This document shows, piece after piece, positions 18,150-27,566 of a stretch of DNA of 64,000 bases. Made by a program: the position numbers and the translations under genes. Below the pieces are notes generated by a model. It had not been told where the DNA came from. It made no database searches and saw only the letters and a list, made by a program, of their open reading frames with translations. The number at the start of each line of letters is the position of its first letter. The first letter of the stretch is position 1. The stretch spans positions 310,001 to 374,000 of the forward strand of contig NZ_KB898189.1 in NCBI RefSeq assembly GCF_000377505.1. Direction: 5' to 3'. Origin of the DNA: Paenibacillus massiliensis 2301065 = DSM 16942 (GTDB lineage Bacteria > Bacillota > Bacilli > Paenibacillales > Paenibacillaceae).

Positions 18150-18808
18150 GTTCTCACCTCTTGATGTCTAAGATCTTGAACGCACCGCTTCGTAATACTT
18201 GCCAAGCAAGATGACTATATATTCCATTTAAGTAAAAAAAGTATCTATTCCTGCAAAACTACGAACAGTTAAGAGCAGTTTATACTGTCTATCGCCGAGT
18301 TGCAATGTTTAGAAATATTTTTTAGTATTTTTCAGCTCACAACACTAAAAAACGTACTATATTCATTTATTATCGTACCTATACAGAAGCTTTTATCATA
18401 CAAGAATTCATGCTTACCACCTTCTTACACCTCTTATTTTTGTATTAATTGACCTATTTTCGGAAAATTAGTTAGATTAAAATCCCTGTCAACGGATAAA
18501 TGAAGTTTACATCGTACTTATCTTTAATGAAAATTTATATTTATAATTTAGTTTATTTTAGTTTTATTCGCGCTTTTATCAACTAGACCAATTATTTACA
18601 GCACTTTATATTGATAATAAGATGGCGTCGTAAATGAATTTTAATTATTTTAATTTAGTTAATTAAAGTAACCCCCTTCCGCGCCGTACGCTCCGTGGGC
18701 ACAGTCAGGCATCCAGCGACACAATTCAATGCACAGCTTATCTGGTCTCGATTCAAAGCGTCGACGCGTTTTTCTGTAAGTGACCATTACAGATAAGGGG
18801 GAACATGC
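18150..18808. other. Long AT-rich intergenic region
   Basis: No convincing gene. The section 18220-18660 is strongly AT-rich. A 10-bp palindrome GCGTCGACGC lies at 18758-18767 and a CTGTAA/TTACAG inverted pair just after it, probably the remains of a promoter for the decayed ATPase gene that follows. Confidence 0.5.
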
Positions 18809-19096
18809 TTGAATATCAGGATGAACGGGATTCACAAATCCTTTGGAACAAATCACGTGCTGGAAAATCTCTTTCTCGGAAAAGAACTCACAACAAGCTG
18901 GGGATTCTTGAACAATCGCATTATGAAAGCGCTATCAAATGGACAGATGCAGAAGCTGTCTCTTTCTCTTCCGCCATGACCAACCTGCGGGAGCCTGCTC
19001 TGTCGGCCAGCAGCAAATGATTGAAATCGCCAAAGCGCTTATGATAGAGGCAAAGGCGATCATTATGGACGAACCGACTTCCCCCCTGACCGACCG
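18809..19096 (+). pseudogene. Remnant of RbsA/MglA-like sugar ABC ATPase
   Basis: The remnant starts at a TTG with AAGGGGGA 7 nt upstream. The first reading frame gives MNGIHKSFGTNHVLEN, the usual start of sugar ABC ATPases, then jumps directly to LFLGKEL, a motif normally about 90 residues later (SIAENIFLGREP). The section with Walker A is therefore deleted, probably at a shared Glu-Asn codon pair. After a stop at 18977 the homology continues in another frame: [14 protein letters not shown] (ABC signature region) and [13 protein letters not shown] (Walker B). Nothing after about 19096 resembles the family. The gene is dead. It may be the last trace of a ribose- or xylose-type importer. Confidence 0.8.
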
Positions 19097-19700
19097 TTTT
19101 CCGCAGCGGCACACAGTTCCCGGTGAAATTGTGTCTGAGGTCAAGGGCGGTAAATTATCCGCCGGAGGAGGATAGTCAGTAGCTTTATAAAGAGCCGTAC
19201 TCTTTTTGTTAAAAATCGATGTGAAGATGTCCCACTTCCGAAATGAGACCAGCGAACACGTTCCAGCCGCAAAGGCCCGAATGCCGAGTGATTCTGGACC
19301 GGGATAAATCCGACCTGTCAAAATTTTGATTATTGCTGTAAAAAAAACTGGCCGTGCAAGAGCCTCCTGATATGCTCCCATCATAGTAAACAGTAGAAAA
19401 AATCAAACTTCTAATTCAACTTCTACTTGATGGTTTTTTGTAATGTCCAAGAAAGCCCGATTTCGTACTAATTAAAGATTCAGGCTAGGGTCTGCACAAA
19501 AAAATGATCTTCATAAGAATGGCCACCGTCTTCATCGTAATCTAAGCAAAAAATGCACCTCCAGGAACCATATCGGATTATCTGAATCGTAACCCTGATA
19601 TCCGTTCCAAGAGATGCATATACATCAGCATTTTTGCATCATTCGATTAGTCAAGCGATCTAATATAATACATTTCGTCTATGAGTTCGGCGTGCTGCTC
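19097..19700. other. Intergenic region with no supported gene
   Basis: No ribosome binding site with a plausible reading frame was found on either strand. The region probably holds further decayed sequence from the ATPase locus and the 3' end of the coiled-coil gene pair. Confidence 0.4.
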
Positions 19701-20057
19701 TTACCAGGAATTACGCTGATTATGAATCGAATCGGCCTGTCTCTCAATGTCAGTCATCATTTCCTTAATACGATCCAAAGCTTGTTGAATCTGCTTCTGA
19801 TGCGCATCCAGACGGTGTGCCATCGAGCGAATTTGTTCTTGCGTCGGCGGATTCGGGGCATGGGATAGCTCGATCAATTCCTTCTCGATCGCATCAATAC
19901 CCGATACGCCGGTACCCAGCATTTCAATACCGAATTTGGCCTTATCAGCAATATGATCAATTCTCACAGCGGTTTCTTTGGCTTGCTTATTGCCCCAGCC
20001 ATTCGATCCTGCAGACATGTAATTCGGCTGACCAACAGGCGGTGTATAATCGCTCAT
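19701..20057 (-). CDS. Small helical protein, second of a coiled-coil pair
   Basis: Hypothetical protein of 118 residues with no signal peptide. After a flexible Pro/Gly-rich start it is almost wholly helical with heptad spacing (IDAIEKELIEL, then AHRLDAHQKQIQQALDRIKEMMTDIERQAD) and ends in a Ser-Trp. The ATG follows GGGAGG by 11 nt and lies 15 bp after the upstream gene, so the two form an operon. The size and helical layout recall small proteins exported by or attached to type VII secretion, but no WXG motif is present, so this is only a possibility. Confidence 0.7.
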   Translation of the reverse strand: MSDYTPPVGQPNYMSAGSNGWGNKQAKETAVRIDHIADKAKFGIEMLGTGVSGIDAIEKELIELSHAPNPPTQEQIRSMAHRLDAHQKQIQQALDRIKEMMTDIERQADSIHNQRNSW

Positions 20058-20072
20058 CAGGAACAGTCCTCC

Positions 20073-20492
20073 CTACTTCTGATACTTATCTGTAATTTCA
20101 TCGATCTTGTCTGTCAGCTTATCGATCTCATCTGTCAGATCATCGATTTCATTGGTTAACTTGTCTACGTCCTTAATGTTCTTCTGCACTTCATCAATGT
20201 TGGCACCAGCGCCGGTTGCCTTGGAAATCACTTCCTGGGCAATCGATGTGACGAGAACCTGCACATGATCAGGCGCATTTTGGCCGACCTGAGCCACCAG
20301 TCTGTCCATTAGAGGACGAATTTGAGATAATGTTGCAGCCGCATTGGACAATTCACGACCACAGGAGTTTAACTCAGAGTCAATTTTATCGGATACGCGG
20401 TCAATTCTTGATTGTGTAATCTGGTCGATTTCTCTGATTACCTTGTCGATTTCATTGGCCATTTCACGAACTGCGCCTTTTCCCACAAACAT
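20073..20492 (-). CDS. Small coiled-coil protein, first of a pair
   Basis: Hypothetical protein of 139 residues. It is helical throughout with two coiled-coil stretches. The last third is a near-perfect 7-residue repeat built on LTNEIDDLTDEIDKLTDKID, with Asp/Glu and Lys at fixed positions. The ATG has GGGGGAG 7 nt upstream. It shares an operon with the 118-residue helical protein, and the two may bind each other. Function not recognised. Confidence 0.72.
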   Translation of the reverse strand: MFVGKGAVREMANEIDKVIREIDQITQSRIDRVSDKIDSELNSCGRELSNAAATLSQIRPLMDRLVAQVGQNAPDHVQVLVTSIAQEVISKATGAGANIDEVQKNIKDVDKLTNEIDDLTDEIDKLTDKIDEITDKYQK

Positions 20493-20701
20493 GCGTGATC
20501 TCCCCCAGTGTGTTTTACAAATTCTTCATCCATTTGATTATATGTCAAACTCTGTCGCTCTTCAATAAATTGGATAAGGAAATTCGCTCATTTTCGGCAT
20601 AAGTCTACACCTTCTTCCCCCGTGCCTACACATCCATGAAATATCACAGCACAACGAGTGATTCTGGAGACTCGCAAGTCCTTCTTCTTACTTCCGAGAC
20701 A

Positions 20702-20729
20702 AGAAAAAAAAGAGCTGCTCTCAGCTCTT
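20702..20729 (-). terminator. Terminator after the membrane protein gene
   Basis: Read leftward, AAGAGCTG-AGAG-CAGCTCTT is followed by a run of T. It lies 25 bp beyond the stop of the leftward membrane-protein gene. Confidence 0.85.
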
Positions 20730-20753
20730 CTCAGCTTACAAGTCTTTCAGGCG

Positions 20754-21257
20754 CTACGTACTCAATTTCAGACGCGAGGAGCATACATACGCATTCCAGA
20801 TCCCCCCAATGAACAATCCGACCGATACGCCGCTGAACAGACAATAGAGAACGGTGAACACCAGATTACCATAGAGCGAAGAATCAAGAATCACACTGAC
20901 ATTTAGCGCATACTTCACTACAAAATTCATTAGAATAACGATCAGCGGTAGATAAGTGCCCGAGCGATAGAAGCGCTGCTCCTTTTGGTAGATCGTTCTG
21001 TATTTCGCATATAGAGCATTCCCGACGAGCGTACCTAGAGCTGCAAAAAACAAATAGCCCACCAGCGCTACTCCCAAATGCTCAAAGCGAGTAAAGATCG
21101 TCTCCAATCCCCATAGCATGAATATCACAGGTACGATTACCATCTTCGGAATGCTCAGCACTCCGTCCTTGGCCGATCGAAGTCCTCGAACAGTAAGAAA
21201 AGCCAGCAAAAACCAAATATACAGCGGCGTCTGTCGAATAACCTCTACAATGAACAT
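20754..21257 (-). CDS. Integral membrane protein, DUF6622-like
   Basis: Membrane protein of 167 residues with about five hydrophobic segments. The ATG at 21257 has GGAGG 12 nt upstream. The opening VIRQTPLYIWFLLAFLTVRG resembles uncharacterised DUF6622 proteins. It is followed by a terminator. The gene lies downstream of a LytTR/DUF3021 unit, from which it is separated by about 130 bp, so it could be a target of that regulator. Function unknown. Confidence 0.7.
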   Translation of the reverse strand: MFIVEVIRQTPLYIWFLLAFLTVRGLRSAKDGVLSIPKMVIVPVIFMLWGLETIFTRFEHLGVALVGYLFFAALGTLVGNALYAKYRTIYQKEQRFYRSGTYLPLIVILMNFVVKYALNVSVILDSSLYGNLVFTVLYCLFSGVSVGLFIGGIWNAYVCSSRLKLST

Positions 21258-21390
21258 CAGATGTCCCTTCCTCCCACATGATCTTATGTGGCCCAAGCGT
21301 ACACTAACCATGCAGAAGGGACAATAGACTCTGACGCAAGCGGCTTAATCGCCTGCCTAAGCGGTCTTTTTTAACACATGAATTGCACCT

Positions 21391-21798
21391 CTACGGCGTA
21401 TCCTTTCTTCTGAGCTGCTCCAATAGCCTGTTCATTTCTCTAACCTCGGTCTTGTCATGCCGATAGCTGATGAAGCGGACACACACGTATGTAATAAGCA
21501 CCAAGCCTGCATTGCCAAATATACCGCCCACGGACATTCCCCACTGGAACAAGAAGTTAAAGGCCACGACCATCAGCCACACGACCAGCATATACAGCAA
21601 TTGCTTAGCAACGGTGGCTTCCGCCAAGAACTCTCTAAATAATAAAAATCTCACCAGAGATGCCCCAACAGAGCAAATGAGCAGCCCGAGCAGCATCTCA
21701 TTATTCACTTGATGACCAGTTACCAACTGAAGCACTACACACACGGTGAAAATCGTGGCGCTGAGCCTCAGTACCTGCTGAATCCGGCGAATCATCAT
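21391..21798 (-). CDS. DUF3021 family membrane protein
   Basis: Four-segment membrane protein of 135 residues. Its ATG directly abuts the TAA of the LytTR gene, so translation is coupled. DUF3021 proteins are constantly found beside LytTR regulators. By analogy with the HdrRM and BrsRM systems of streptococci, the membrane protein is expected to hold the regulator inactive until a signal releases it. Transmembrane segments lie near residues 10-30, 35-52, 65-83 and 90-110. A charged tail (RHDKTEVREMNRLLEQLRRK) faces the cytoplasm and could contact the regulator. Confidence 0.85.
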   Translation of the reverse strand: MMIRRIQQVLRLSATIFTVCVVLQLVTGHQVNNEMLLGLLICSVGASLVRFLLFREFLAEATVAKQLLYMLVVWLMVVAFNFLFQWGMSVGGIFGNAGLVLITYVCVRFISYRHDKTEVREMNRLLEQLRRKDTP

Positions 21799-22260
21799 TT
21801 ACGCCTCCCTCATTCCCAGCTGCTTTTTCAGGCCAGGCACATACCGTCTTGAGATGGATACCTTCTCCTGATTGATCAGGACCGCCTCCAGATTACCGCT
21901 AAGCTTGGGGTAGAAGGAATGAATCTTGTTCAGATTCAGCAGCATGGATTTGGATATTCGCACGAAGCCAAGCCCGGATAACTGCTCTTCCAACACGTAC
22001 AGCTTGTCCGCCAGCTCATAGGTCTGTGTGCCCGTGTAGACGAATAGTCTACGATCAATGGATTCGAGATAGAAGACTTCATCGACGTCAAGCTTGTAAA
22101 AGGTCCCGTCCTGCTTGCCTAGCAAATGCTTGACTGTCTTGTCCGGAGAGGTCAACAGTTGGATAGCCTGTGTGATCGTCTCACTCATCGTATGGATGTG
22201 GAGGTGGACTTCCTCCTCTTCCTCGGCTGGGATCATGCTAATGTTAACCTTCACCGCCAC
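21799..22260 (-). CDS. LytTR-domain transcription regulator
   Basis: DNA-binding protein of 153 residues with no receiver domain. Residues 50-150 are a LytTR domain: YKLDVDEVFYLESIDRRLFVYT, then GLGFVRISKSMLLNLNKI, then VSISRRYVPGLKK. The N-terminal 45 residues are acidic (AEEEEEVHLHIH). With the adjacent DUF3021 gene it forms a LytTR regulatory pair of the LIRS type. It probably controls its own operon from the 278-bp gap it shares with the divergent PTS genes. Confidence 0.88.
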   Translation of the reverse strand: MAVKVNISMIPAEEEEEVHLHIHTMSETITQAIQLLTSPDKTVKHLLGKQDGTFYKLDVDEVFYLESIDRRLFVYTGTQTYELADKLYVLEEQLSGLGFVRISKSMLLNLNKIHSFYPKLSGNLEAVLINQEKVSISRRYVPGLKKQLGMREA

Positions 22261-22425
22261 ACTCCTCTCTGCATGCTGAGGAGATTATAGCACGCGTCCG
22301 AGAATTCTTCACAGCCTCCGCATATGCAGGGTATGTACGAAGTCACAAGCACCTGCTAACGATTTTCCGCAGCACGCGGAAATTTTCTAGATTAAAACCG
22401 TCCCGCCTATCGGCTACAATGGTCC

Positions 22426-22439
22426 TGTAAGCGCTTATA
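22426..22439. promoter_or_regulatory. cre-like catabolite site before the PTS operon
   Basis: TGTAAGCGCTTATA has one mismatch to the CcpA cre core and lies 100 bp upstream of the EIIA gene. It shares its first 12 bases with the site before the xylanase. Confidence 0.6.
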
Positions 22440-22538
22440 GATCCAAGACACATAGCCGTACAAATAGCAGTCATATAGCAAGACGATAGCCAAGCACACA
22501 CCCATTATAGAGATGTTAGGAAGGAGGAGAGACCTTCA

Positions 22539-22994
22539 ATGATTACAAAAGAGCATATTTTTCTGGATCAGCCCCTGCACAGCAAGCAGGCCGTATTTGA
22601 ATTCATTGCCGAGCAAGCCGCCAAGCTACAGCTAACCGATCACCCCGAGCAGGTGATACAGGATCTGTGGGAGCGAGAGCATATCTACTCCACTGGCCTG
22701 CAGGATCATTTCGCCATTCCGCATACCCAGAGCACAGCCATTCAGCAACCGGCGGTGATGGTGATTCGTCTGGAGGAGCCGATTGACTGGGCCGCTCATG
22801 ACGGCAAGCCCGTACAGTATATTTTCACGATTCTCGTACCGAAGCATCAGGTGGATATGTCTCATTTGCAGATCATTTCATCCCTGGCGACACTGCTGCT
22901 GGAGGACTCCTTCAAGACAGCCATTGCGCAGGCACAGCAGTCGGAGGACATCTACGCACTGCTACAACAATATACGGAAGGATTGGTATCATGA
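22539..22994 (+). CDS. PTS fructose-type EIIA component
   Basis: Cytoplasmic phosphocarrier of 151 residues. It receives phosphate from HPr on His62 in FAIPHTQS and passes it to the separate EIIB. GKPVQYIFTILVPK and LQIISSLATLL are standard for the fructose/mannitol EIIA family. The ATG has GGAAGGAGGAG upstream. The stop overlaps the EIIB start as ATGA. Together with the EIIC and a GH38 mannosidase this is a split form of the MngA permease. Confidence 0.9.
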   Translation: MITKEHIFLDQPLHSKQAVFEFIAEQAAKLQLTDHPEQVIQDLWEREHIYSTGLQDHFAIPHTQSTAIQQPAVMVIRLEEPIDWAAHDGKPVQYIFTILVPKHQVDMSHLQIISSLATLLLEDSFKTAIAQAQQSEDIYALLQQYTEGLVS

Positions 22995-23311
22995 TGAAAA
23001 TCGTTGGCGTTACTTCTTGCATTGCAGGCCTTGCCCATACACCGATGGCAGCCAAGGCGCTCGAAAAAGCTGCACAGCAGCTTGGCTATGAGATCAAGGT
23101 CGAGCAACAAGGCGCAATGGGCCAGGTTAACAAGCTGACTACAGAGGATATTGCGGAGGCCAGCTTCGTCTTGATCGCCTCCGACCAGACCGTCAAGGAC
23201 ATGGAGCGGTTCGAAGATAAGCAGATCGTACGTGTCAAGATCGGCCATGCCGTGAACAATGCAGAGGCTGTCCTGACCAAAGCGGTTCAGGCAATAGCCG
23301 CCAAGCAATAA
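22991..23311 (+). CDS. PTS fructose-type EIIB component
   Basis: Small cytoplasmic phosphotransfer protein of 106 residues. The phospho-cysteine is C10 in VTSCIAGLAHTPMAA, the fructose-family pattern. EIKVEQQGAMGQVNKL is the following conserved section. Translation is coupled to EIIA by a 4-nt overlap. It phosphorylates the sugar during transport through EIIC. Confidence 0.92.
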   Translation: MMKIVGVTSCIAGLAHTPMAAKALEKAAQQLGYEIKVEQQGAMGQVNKLTTEDIAEASFVLIASDQTVKDMERFEDKQIVRVKIGHAVNNAEAVLTKAVQAIAAKQ

Positions 23312-23367
23312 GCAATAATCTTTGCCCCGGTCAGCCCGGGGATATCTTCCTATGAGGAGAGATCACG

Positions 23368-24483
23368 ATGAAGAAATGGTTAAGCGAAGCAAAAACACAT
23401 CTGATGACAGGCATTTCCTATTTGCTGCCGGTCATTATTGCCGGATCGCTTATTGTCGCTGTGTGTAAAATCATCGGATTGACGATGGGCGTCACCGATT
23501 TTGGTCCGTATAAAGATGAAAGCGGATTCCTTCATATTCTGTATTTGGTGGAAAATGTGGGCTGGAGCGGTATCGGTCTGCTGACCATCGTATTATCCGG
23601 CTTCATTGCCTACTCGATTGCTGATAAGCCCGCCCTCGCTGCAGGTCTGATCGGCGGTGTACTTGCCCAGCAGACCAATGCTGGCTTCCTTGGCGCTCTG
23701 ATCTCCGGCTTTTTTGCTGGATACATCACGCTGTGGGTGCGCAATAAGGTCAAAATTACGGGTCCGGCAGCGGGCTCTGTCCCCCTCATTATCCTGCCGC
23801 TCATTACGGTCGGCCTGACAGGTGTCCTGATGGCTGTCGTTCTGAGAGGACCGCTGAGCGCCATCAATACGTATCTGGTGAACTGGCTGCAATACATGAG
23901 CCAGAGCGGTACGAATGCAATCGTCCTGGCCATTATTCTTGGGGCCATGATTGGCTTTGACCTGGGGGGTCCCGTCAACAAGGCAGCCTGGATGGCTGGC
24001 AACGCGCTGTTCCTCTCCGGGGTGTATTTGCCGAATATCTTCATCAATATTGCCATTTGTATCCCGCCACTTGGCTATGGTCTGGCGACACTGCTGATGA
24101 GAGCACGCTTCTCCAAGACGTTCCGGGAGGCTGGCAAAGGCTCCGTCATTATGGGCGTAATCGGTATTACGGAAGGGGCCATTCCATTCACACTCCGCAA
24201 TCCAGCGAAGCTGATTCCCGTCAATATGTTCGCCTGTGCTGCTGGTGCTGCAGTAACGGCTCTGCTCGGTGCTCATGTCATTATGCCACCGATTGGCGGG
24301 CTGTATGGCGCCATTTCCGTGGGGACTCCGCTAGCCTATCTCGCAGGCGGTATCGTTGGGGCGCTCCTAATCGCAGGCGGTACCATGCTGGTGAACTTCA
24401 AGGATGAGGAAGAGCAGAAGGCCGCGTCCAAGGACGCTTCCGTGAAGAAGAACGGCGAAGAGATTGAGCTTGTCTTCGACTAA
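23368..24483 (+). CDS. PTS fructose-type EIIC membrane component
   Basis: Sugar channel of 371 residues with about nine hydrophobic segments. Family features are LMTGISYLLPVIIAGSLI near the N-terminus, GFIAYSIADKPALAAGLIGG, and GAMIGFDLGGPVNKAAW in the substrate region, followed by ITEGAIPF. The ATG has GAGGAGAG 6 nt upstream. The partner mannosidase suggests the substrate is an alpha-mannoside such as 2-O-mannosylglycerate, taken up as its 6-phosphate. Confidence 0.92.
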   Translation: MKKWLSEAKTHLMTGISYLLPVIIAGSLIVAVCKIIGLTMGVTDFGPYKDESGFLHILYLVENVGWSGIGLLTIVLSGFIAYSIADKPALAAGLIGGVLAQQTNAGFLGALISGFFAGYITLWVRNKVKITGPAAGSVPLIILPLITVGLTGVLMAVVLRGPLSAINTYLVNWLQYMSQSGTNAIVLAIILGAMIGFDLGGPVNKAAWMAGNALFLSGVYLPNIFINIAICIPPLGYGLATLLMRARFSKTFREAGKGSVIMGVIGITEGAIPFTLRNPAKLIPVNMFACAAGAAVTALLGAHVIMPPIGGLYGAISVGTPLAYLAGGIVGALLIAGGTMLVNFKDEEEQKAASKDASVKKNGEEIELVFD

Positions 24484-24537
24484 GACAGATAGATGTAGAC
24501 CTGTATAGAAATGCGTATTTGGAAGGAGCTAACAGAG

Positions 24538-27390
24538 ATGAACCATACCGTAAATAACGATGTAGACAACGCTAGCAAGACCAAGGTACATGTCATTCCG
24601 CACACGCATTGGGACCGGGAGTGGTATTTCACCACCTCTCGCTCCAAGGTGTACCTCGTGAAGCATGTGAAGGAGGTACTGGAGACGCTAGAGCAGACCG
24701 AGGGCTTCCACTACTATCTGCTAGATGCCCAAGGATCGTTGCTGGATGACTATCTGCGCTGGTGTCCAGAGGATGAGGGCCGGATTCGACAACTGGTGGA
24801 GAGCAAACGCCTGATGACCGGACCATGGTACACCCAGACGGACCAGCTTGTCATTTCTGGAGAGTCGATCGTGCGTAATCTGTACTATGGGATGGAGACA
24901 GCACGCAAATTCGGCCATGCCATGAAGCTCGGCTATGTGCCGGATGCCTTCGGACAATCGGCCCAGATGCCACAGATCTATCGCGAATTCGGCATTGAGC
25001 ACTTCCTGTTCTGGCGTGGTGTCGCAGACAACACGAATCCAAAAACCGAGTTCACTTGGGAAGGCTCGGACGGCAGTACGGTGTTCGCTGTCCAGATGCC
25101 TTTTGGCTACTACTACGGTGGGAATATTCCTGAGGATGAGGTGGATCTGCCGGCTTATTTGCACAAGCAAATTAGTGCCTTGGAGGCGAAGGCCTCGACG
25201 CGCCATGTCTATTTCCCGAACGGATTTGATCAGGCCCCTGTACGCAAAAATCTGCCAGAGCTGATCCGTCGATTCAACGAATTGGACACGACACGCGAAT
25301 ATGTGATGAACGAGCCCGAGCGCTTCATGCAGGAGATCCAGCAAGCGAGCCACGATCTGCCCGTGCTCAAGGGCGAGCTGATGGAAGCGAAGCATATGCG
25401 TATTCACAAATCCATCTTCTCCACCCGGGCTGATCTGAAGCAAATGAACAACCAGATCGAGAATTTCATCGTGAATACACTAGAGCCGATACTGGCCATC
25501 AGCCACTCGCTCGGACATGACTACCCGCACCGGATTATCGAGGATATCTGGAAGCTTATGTTCGAGAATGCCGCGCATGACAGCATCGGGGGCTGCAATA
25601 GTGATACGACGAACCAGGATGTGGCCTTCCGTTACAAGCAGGCACACGATATTGGCGTCAACCTGCTCGACCTGCACATGCGTATGATTGCCTCCCAGAT
25701 CAAGCAGGAGGAGACCTTTGCCTTTACTATTTTCAATACACTGCCTTACGTGCGCACCGGAGTTACGGAGCTTGACGCCTATCTGCCTGATAAGCCATTC
25801 GTCATTCGCGATCTGCATGGTCGCAAGCTGGAATATGCTATTATCGAAAAGGTAGAACAGACCGATTATGTGCTCGGACAGCATATCGACCTGAATCCGA
25901 GCCGCAAGGTGTATTTGCCTGAACGTGTATTCCGCGCGAAGCTGCTGGTGGATCTGAGTGAGATTCCTCCAATGGGCTACACGCAGATTGTATTCGATTT
26001 TACGGGAGCAGAGGATATACGTCCTGTGGCTTCATCCAACTCACCATCTGTCCAGGGTGAGCAGCATACACTTACCGGCACCGATACTGCACATACACGA
26101 AGCATAGCCCCCTCCAGCACGGATAGCCTGCCTGTTCGTTCCAATGGCAACCGTATCGAGAATGAGCATTATGTCATTGAGGTGCAGACGAACGGCGCAC
26201 TGACGATTACGGACAAAGATTCCGGGCGCACATACCGTGATCAGATGGTGTTCGAGGATAACGGCGACGATGGCGATTCCTACAACTATTCACCGCCAGA
26301 GCGTGACCTGGTGGTCTCCTCCCTCGGCTGTGATGTTCAGACGGTAACGGAGTACACACCTGTATCGCAAGAGCTGTCCCTACGTCTGGCCATGGACGTG
26401 CCTAGCCATCTGGAGGAACGGGCTCTCGGCCTGTGCAGCAGCAAGCTGCCGCTCCATGTGCGTGTCACCCTGCGCCGGGGAGAGCGACTGATTCGCTACG
26501 TGGTAGAAGCCGACAATCAGGTGCTAAGTCACCGTCTGCGGGTGCTATTTAACACAGGCATCGCCTCCAGTCTGTCCATCGCGGACCAGCCCTTCGGTGT
26601 CATTACCCGGCCTACCTCTCTACCAGAGTCAGCGATCTGGGAGGCCGAGCAATGGCAGGAGAAGCCGATTACTATCGAGGCCATGCAGAGCTATGCCGGC
26701 TTAAATGACGGTACACGCGGCATGATGGTCATGACGGAGGGCGTGCGTGAGTACGAGATTGTAGGAGATGGCTATACCACCATTGCCCTGACCCTGTTCC
26801 GTACCTTCGGCTTCATGGGCAAGGAGAACCTCGTCTATCGCCCGGGTAGAGCTTCTGGTGAGAAAATCGTGGCTACGCCTGACGCGCAGCTGCTAGGAAA
26901 GCTGTCCTGCACCTTTGCCCTGCATCTGCATGAATCCAGCTTTGATGATGCACATATTGCGAAGGCCGCTCGGGAGTATCTGACACCGATGAGCAGCTAT
27001 CAGCTGTGTGATTTTCTGAATGGACGACTGATCTTCGCCTTCCGTGACGAGGACAGAGTGCTGGAGCCAAGCTATAGCCTGATGTCGTTTACACCCGACT
27101 CCAATGCCATCGTGAGCGCCTTCAAGAAAGCTGAGCACGCCGACGGCTATATCCTGCGTGTATTCAACCCGCACCTGAATGGGCAGGCAGCAGCGACTGT
27201 AGCCTTTACCGTTCCTGTAGAGCTGAAGCAGGTCATGCTCGATGAGCAACCGCGTCCAGATGCAGCTCCGCTGAATCCGGAGGATACACGTGCACGTGCT
27301 GACAGTGCAACAGAGAGCTATGTACAGCTGCCCGAGCTGGCCCACGCCAAGCTGCTGACGGTACTTGCTGAACGTAAGTCCTCCTTGTAG
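24538..27390 (+). CDS. GH38 alpha-mannosidase, MngB-like
   Basis: Cytoplasmic zinc-dependent alpha-mannosidase of 950 residues. In the known MngAB pathway the enzyme splits 6-phosphomannosyl-glycerate. The chosen ATG at 24538 follows AAGGAG; an upstream ATG at 24511 precedes that site and is unlikely. The N-terminal zinc motif is HTHWDREW. PDAFGQSAQMPQI carries the family nucleophile Asp, and FENAAHDSIGGCNSD another zinc ligand. A Ser/Thr-rich insert (about residues 505-540) interrupts the beta domains and probably explains the extra length compared with E. coli MngB. It is the fourth gene of the PTS operon. Confidence 0.9.
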   Translation: MNHTVNNDVDNASKTKVHVIPHTHWDREWYFTTSRSKVYLVKHVKEVLETLEQTEGFHYYLLDAQGSLLDDYLRWCPEDEGRIRQLVESKRLMTGPWYTQTDQLVISGESIVRNLYYGMETARKFGHAMKLGYVPDAFGQSAQMPQIYREFGIEHFLFWRGVADNTNPKTEFTWEGSDGSTVFAVQMPFGYYYGGNIPEDEVDLPAYLHKQISALEAKASTRHVYFPNGFDQAPVRKNLPELIRRFNELDTTREYVMNEPERFMQEIQQASHDLPVLKGELMEAKHMRIHKSIFSTRADLKQMNNQIENFIVNTLEPILAISHSLGHDYPHRIIEDIWKLMFENAAHDSIGGCNSDTTNQDVAFRYKQAHDIGVNLLDLHMRMIASQIKQEETFAFTIFNTLPYVRTGVTELDAYLPDKPFVIRDLHGRKLEYAIIEKVEQTDYVLGQHIDLNPSRKVYLPERVFRAKLLVDLSEIPPMGYTQIVFDFTGAEDIRPVASSNSPSVQGEQHTLTGTDTAHTRSIAPSSTDSLPVRSNGNRIENEHYVIEVQTNGALTITDKDSGRTYRDQMVFEDNGDDGDSYNYSPPERDLVVSSLGCDVQTVTEYTPVSQELSLRLAMDVPSHLEERALGLCSSKLPLHVRVTLRRGERLIRYVVEADNQVLSHRLRVLFNTGIASSLSIADQPFGVITRPTSLPESAIWEAEQWQEKPITIEAMQSYAGLNDGTRGMMVMTEGVREYEIVGDGYTTIALTLFRTFGFMGKENLVYRPGRASGEKIVATPDAQLLGKLSCTFALHLHESSFDDAHIAKAAREYLTPMSSYQLCDFLNGRLIFAFRDEDRVLEPSYSLMSFTPDSNAIVSAFKKAEHADGYILRVFNPHLNGQAAATVAFTVPVELKQVMLDEQPRPDAAPLNPEDTRARADSATESYVQLPELAHAKLLTVLAERKSSL

Positions 27391-27464
27391 AAAAGAATTG
27401 ATGCATATAGTAGACATATAGAAGATGGGTAGAAAACAGATAAAAAATAGACTGAGTCCAAATA

Positions 27465-27508
27465 GAATACAAATACAACACAGATAGAATACAAATAGAA
27501 CACAGATA
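27465..27508. repeat. 22-bp tandem duplication before the PRD regulator
   Basis: Two adjacent copies of a 22-bp unit beginning GAATACAAATA, differing at one base, with weaker copies on the left. Each splits into two similar 11-bp halves. It lies in the untranslated gap between the mannosidase and regulator genes. Confidence 0.75.
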
Positions 27509-27566
27509 AGATTTGGTATCAACGAAAGGTTCTATGACGTGAGTCGGAAAGGAGGTCTGATGTGGT

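Noticed and set aside
18935..19406. Leftward reading frames opposite and beyond the ATPase remnant
   Set aside because: No binding site and no family resemblance; the rightward homology to ABC ATPases explains the first part.
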